DNA of 64,000 nucleotides from Magnolia sinica. Lineage: Eukaryota; Streptophyta; Magnoliopsida; Magnoliales; Magnoliaceae. The number at the start of each line of letters is the position of its first letter. Within the stretch, counting starts at the first letter, position 1. Shown piece by piece: positions 61,557 through 64,000 of the stretch. The notes below the pieces were generated by a model that saw only the letters and a program-made list of their open reading frames with translations, made no database searches and was not told the origin of the DNA. Position numbers and translations under genes: made by a program. The stretch is taken from positions 26,386,001 to 26,450,000 of the forward strand of contig NC_080574.1 in the NCBI RefSeq assembly GCF_029962835.1, in the 5' to 3' direction.

Positions 61557-61744
61557 TAACAGATTCTGAGAAAAGGGCGACATCCCCCTGTATTTGTTAA
61601 GCATGTAAAAGAACATAGATGATGAGTGATCATCTGGAAATACAAAAACAATGCCTTCCTATTTTCTTCTGCTTTCAATAAAGTTATTATTGCCTACAAA
61701 AACGAAAAAGCAGTTCAGCATATATTAGAAAATGAATTAATGCA

Positions 61745-62095
61745 GGGGTAGGGCATTTTCACACTGGGCTCGAGTGGGGTCGTTTGTGGGATGCTGTAGG
61801 GGCACACTCGGGGTGAGCGAGGCCCACGGGGAAGTCTCGTGTTTAAGACTCCTCACCGGGGGTGATTAATGTGCATTTCACACCGGGCTCGAGTGGGGTA
61901 GCCTGTGGGATGTGGGGACACCCTCGGGGTGGGCGGCCCATGTGAGGCGGTACCCATGTGATTAGGGGCCTACGAAGGAGGGTTTGGCTGAGGTCTAACT
62001 CATGAGATGTGGGGCCTGAGCTATGAGATAAAGGATTAATTCGCCATACTCTAATAGTTCGAGCTTTTAGAGCAAGTGGTTAATTGTCCTGCATC
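61745..62095 (+). repeat. Repeat family copy 3, with partially duplicated start
   Basis: cattttcacactgggctcga occurs at 61754 and again, as catttcacaccgggctcga, at 61874, followed by the rest of the family pattern to agcaagtggttaattgtcc. Related in opposite orientation to 48230-48475 and 55100-55345. Confidence 0.65.
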
Positions 62096-62314
62096 ATGAA
62101 TGAAATGATTCCTTCCTTTGCTAGAGAATTAGCAATACAATTTGTCTCCTTGGGCAATTGAATAAAAAAAAAAATCGTTGTTAGGATTTGTAATTTTAAG
62201 GCATTTAGGATTAAAGCCAATTTCCATGATAGATGATATTTTCCTGTGGCCCATGCAATTGCCGAAGAAGGACCCCCTTCCATAAGTCTCATGTTCCACC
62301 TTCTTGGCTCGCAA
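62080..62314 (-). pseudogene. LINE-associated RNase H (RVT_3) remnant
   Basis: Two overlapping frames give EGGPSSAIAWATGK and ETNCIANSLAKEGI, the beginning and end of the RNase H-like domain that plant LINEs carry after RT (usual form E-D-S..AI-W and EANxxADxLAKEG). The catalytic Asp at the last motif is changed to Asn. A frame break separates the parts. It is a small fragment on its own. Confidence 0.65.
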
Positions 62315-62980
62315 AGTTGTCCACCCCTAATTTAAGGGTTATCAACTTTGCTCCGTTTGAGTTACTATTTCCTGTCAGCCTGTAGAAAGTTAACTTGATG
62401 CCGTCCTATCGTCCTTTAAAACTCCTTATATCCTGGATGTCCTTGCATTCCCTAAAGAATTACTGTCCACATCGAGTTCCAGGGGATTATGATGTTGTTT
62501 GGCCAATGGAGGTCATCAATTATTGCCTCATTCATGAAAAAATGTCAGACATCAAGATTCCTTTGAGTTCTTTTGATGTGCAACCCCAATCTGCTAGTGA
62601 TCACTTGATGTTTGCTTTAATTTTGACCTTGCCGGACGAATCATCATCAAAGATTAATCTGTTTTTTTTTCCTTCTTCCATGTTCCTCACATGATGGCAA
62701 GTGGTAGCTTCTCCATAATACCTTGTCTCAAATTTTGAAAGGCATGTTGTTCCGACTTTCCTTGAGTCCGTCTACTGATCCTGGGAGCAACGACTCAAAT
62801 TGGAAATAGGCGGAAGAAGCTAGAACAAATGTTACATGCCTTGTTGCACCTTATGAAAGGTGATCCACAGCTTCCAAATGTTTTTGCACAAGATGCATCT
62901 ATTCGGGAAGATCCAACTTCTTTTAAAGGTTATCAATCATGAAATTCTTGTCTGTGACAGCCAGGGTATCCCAAATTGGT
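62315..62980. other. Unassigned interval
   Basis: A 99-codon + strand frame (62395-62694) has a protein-like stretch (NYCPHRVPGDYDVVWPMEV), but I cannot match it to a family and it is followed by stops. It does not resemble the missing KTI12 exons. Probably a fragment of a dispersed element. Confidence 0.3.
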
Positions 62981-62984
62981 TACG

Positions 62985-63131
62985 ATACGGCCGTATCGGC
63001 CGATACGTAATGGTAACGACCGACACCGTTACGCGATACGGGGTTGAAACGGTCATTACGGAAGTCTGTGACCGTAACGGCCGTTACAGGCCATAACGGT
63101 CGTTACGGACCCGTAACGGCTGTTACGGGCC
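62985..63131. repeat. Cluster of GTAACGG/CCGTTAC palindromes
   Basis: Over 147 bp, cgatacggccgtatcg and gtaacggccgttac type palindromes follow one another with cgtaacggctgttacg variants. CpG density is far above the surroundings. Followed directly by an A-rich then CT-rich low-complexity tract (63134-63386). Confidence 0.85.
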
Positions 63132-63133
63132 TT

Positions 63134-63386
63134 GAAAAAAAGAGAAAGAAAAAAAACTTAACTTTTTTCCTTTCTTTTCTTCTTCTTCTTCTCTTTCTTC
63201 TTCTTCTCAGGCAGCTGTGGCTGCGGCCCTGCTGCGGTTGCGGCCTTGGCCTTGGCCTTCTTTTTCTTCTCTCTCTCTCTCTCTCTCTCTCTCTGTTCTT
63301 TCCCTCTTTCCCTCTTTTTTCTTTTCTCTCTTCTTTTTCTCTTTTTTCTTTTTGGTTTCCCTCTCTCCCCTTTTTTTTTTTTTTTT
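63134..63386 (+). repeat. Low-complexity purine/pyrimidine tract
   Basis: A-rich stretch, then (CTT)n, a GCTGCGGCC/TTGGCC patch at 63211-63261, (CT)n at 63268-63294 and a T run at 63371-63386. Apparent ORFs on both strands (Leu/Ser-rich and Arg/Glu-rich) are translations of this tract. Confidence 0.9.
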
Positions 63387-63393
63387 CCGCAGG

Positions 63394-63452
63394 TGTCACG
63401 CTAAGACGAGCGCTTAGCTGCTGTAGGTACATGTCACGCTAAGACGAGCGCT
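63394..63452 (+). repeat. 21-bp direct repeat pair
   Basis: The 21 bases starting tgtcacgctaagacg at 63394 recur exactly at 63432, 38 bp apart, each ending in the palindrome agcgct. Confidence 0.9.
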
Positions 63453-63465
63453 GACACTCCTCGAT

Positions 63466-63961
63466 CTCCGAGTTGTACGAACGGTTCAAAGGAGATCAAA
63501 GTTACGTGGGCTCCACAGTGATGTATTTATTATATCTACACCATTTTTAAATATCATTTTAGAGCATTACCCAAAAAATGAATCATATCCAAAGATCGTC
63601 TGGACCACACTAAAAATAGCAGCGGAAATGATAATTTTCACCGTTAAAAATTTCTTAGGGTCCACTGTAATGTTTATTTTTCATTTAACCTATTAATTGG
63701 GTCACATTGACGTGGATGAAGGGAAAACACACATGTCAACTTGATTTAAAACTTTTGTAGCCCCCAATAAATTTTTAATGGTGGACGTTTAATTATTGTT
63801 GTTTCTTATGGTGCAGTCCACCTGAGCTTTGGATGTGCCTCATTTTTGGGCTCATGCCCTAAAATTATTTGGCAAAATGGATGGACGGTGTGGATATAAC
63901 ACATTCATCACGGGTGGGGCCCAAAAAACTTTGACACGTGTGCTACACTTCACAATTCGAG
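63466..63961. repeat. Palindromic miniature element at the right edge
   Basis: Left ctccgagttgt..aaagttacgtgggctccac and right (complement) ctcgaattgt..caaagttttttgggcccca mirror each other. The internal family words (GTCCACTGTAATGTTTATTT, AACTTGATTTAAAACTTTTG, CAGTCCACCTGAGCTTTGGA, GGGCTCATGCCCTAAAA) are complete. Target-site duplication not settled. Confidence 0.7.
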
Positions 63962-64000
63962 TCCCGCCTAATTCGTGCCCGTAAAAAAATTGTACACTAG

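Noticed and set aside
62395..62694. Third exon of KTI12/DRL1
   Set aside because: The frame lacks the expected G-Y-R-Y-E-L-W start and any family motif, and has no suitable splice acceptor.
63044..63442. Open frames of 109-132 codons on both strands
   Set aside because: Translations of CT/GA low-complexity sequence.
1..64000. tRNA or rRNA genes
   Set aside because: Occurrences of gttcga were inspected and none had the surrounding box A, anticodon arm or acceptor pairing.

Overview
This window is nuclear DNA of a flowering plant. Genes are split by GT-AG introns, there is no operon structure, and most of the sequence is transposon-derived. A large family of palindromic, GGGCCCAC-rich miniature elements and the long TE-filled introns are in keeping with a large woody-plant genome, perhaps a magnoliid. 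That placement is inference; no lineage-diagnostic gene was seen.

Three host genes can be supported. (1) On the + strand at 8880-11838, four exons encode the C-terminal 365 residues of a MACPF-domain protein of the CAD1/NSL1 group (closest to the At4g24290 type). The exons for the first ~235 residues are not recognisable in the 8.9 kb to the left. (2) On the - strand at 18045-14580, a two-exon gene encodes a 151-residue single-pass membrane protein of a plant family of unknown function. Its second exon is only 144 bp and lies beyond a 3.0 kb TE-filled intron. (3) On the + strand from 57667, the first two exons of the KTI12/DRL1 Elongator-associated P-loop protein are present; the rest runs off the right edge.

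Layout by region. 1-1.2 kb: repeat debris. 1.2-5.1 kb: dead L1-type LINE (-). 7.06-8.3 kb: Copia-like LTR remnant with a 65-bp minisatellite. 8.9-11.8 kb: MACPF exons, with a hAT-type element in the last intron. 13.1-13.7 kb: small TIR element. 14.6-18.0 kb: membrane-protein gene. 18.0-23.2 kb: gene-free, possibly its leader and promoter. 23.2-34 kb: a dense cluster of palindromic MULE-like miniature elements. 38.1-39.2 kb: a 1.15 kb foldback. 40.6-46.6 kb: truncated Tat-lineage Ty3/gypsy element with a 3' LTR, a broken pol on the - strand, and an antisense spliced ORF on the + strand with its own TATA/G-box promoter. 44.3-57.2 kb: a two-unit tandem duplication of about 6.9 and 6.0 kb containing pol remnants, whose two copies are a mosaic of nearly identical and clearly diverged blocks. 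57.7-64 kb: KTI12/DRL1 exons 1-2, with an RTE-type LINE remnant and a tandem duplication in intron 1, and Tourist-like, palindromic and MULE-like repeats further right.

The host genes look functionally unrelated. The strongest leads are the mosaic tandem duplication ending 435 bp before the KTI12/DRL1 start codon, the antisense transcription unit inside the gypsy element, the long foldback, and the palindromic miniature-element family. I found no tRNA, rRNA or CRISPR features, and nothing I can claim as a wholly new system.
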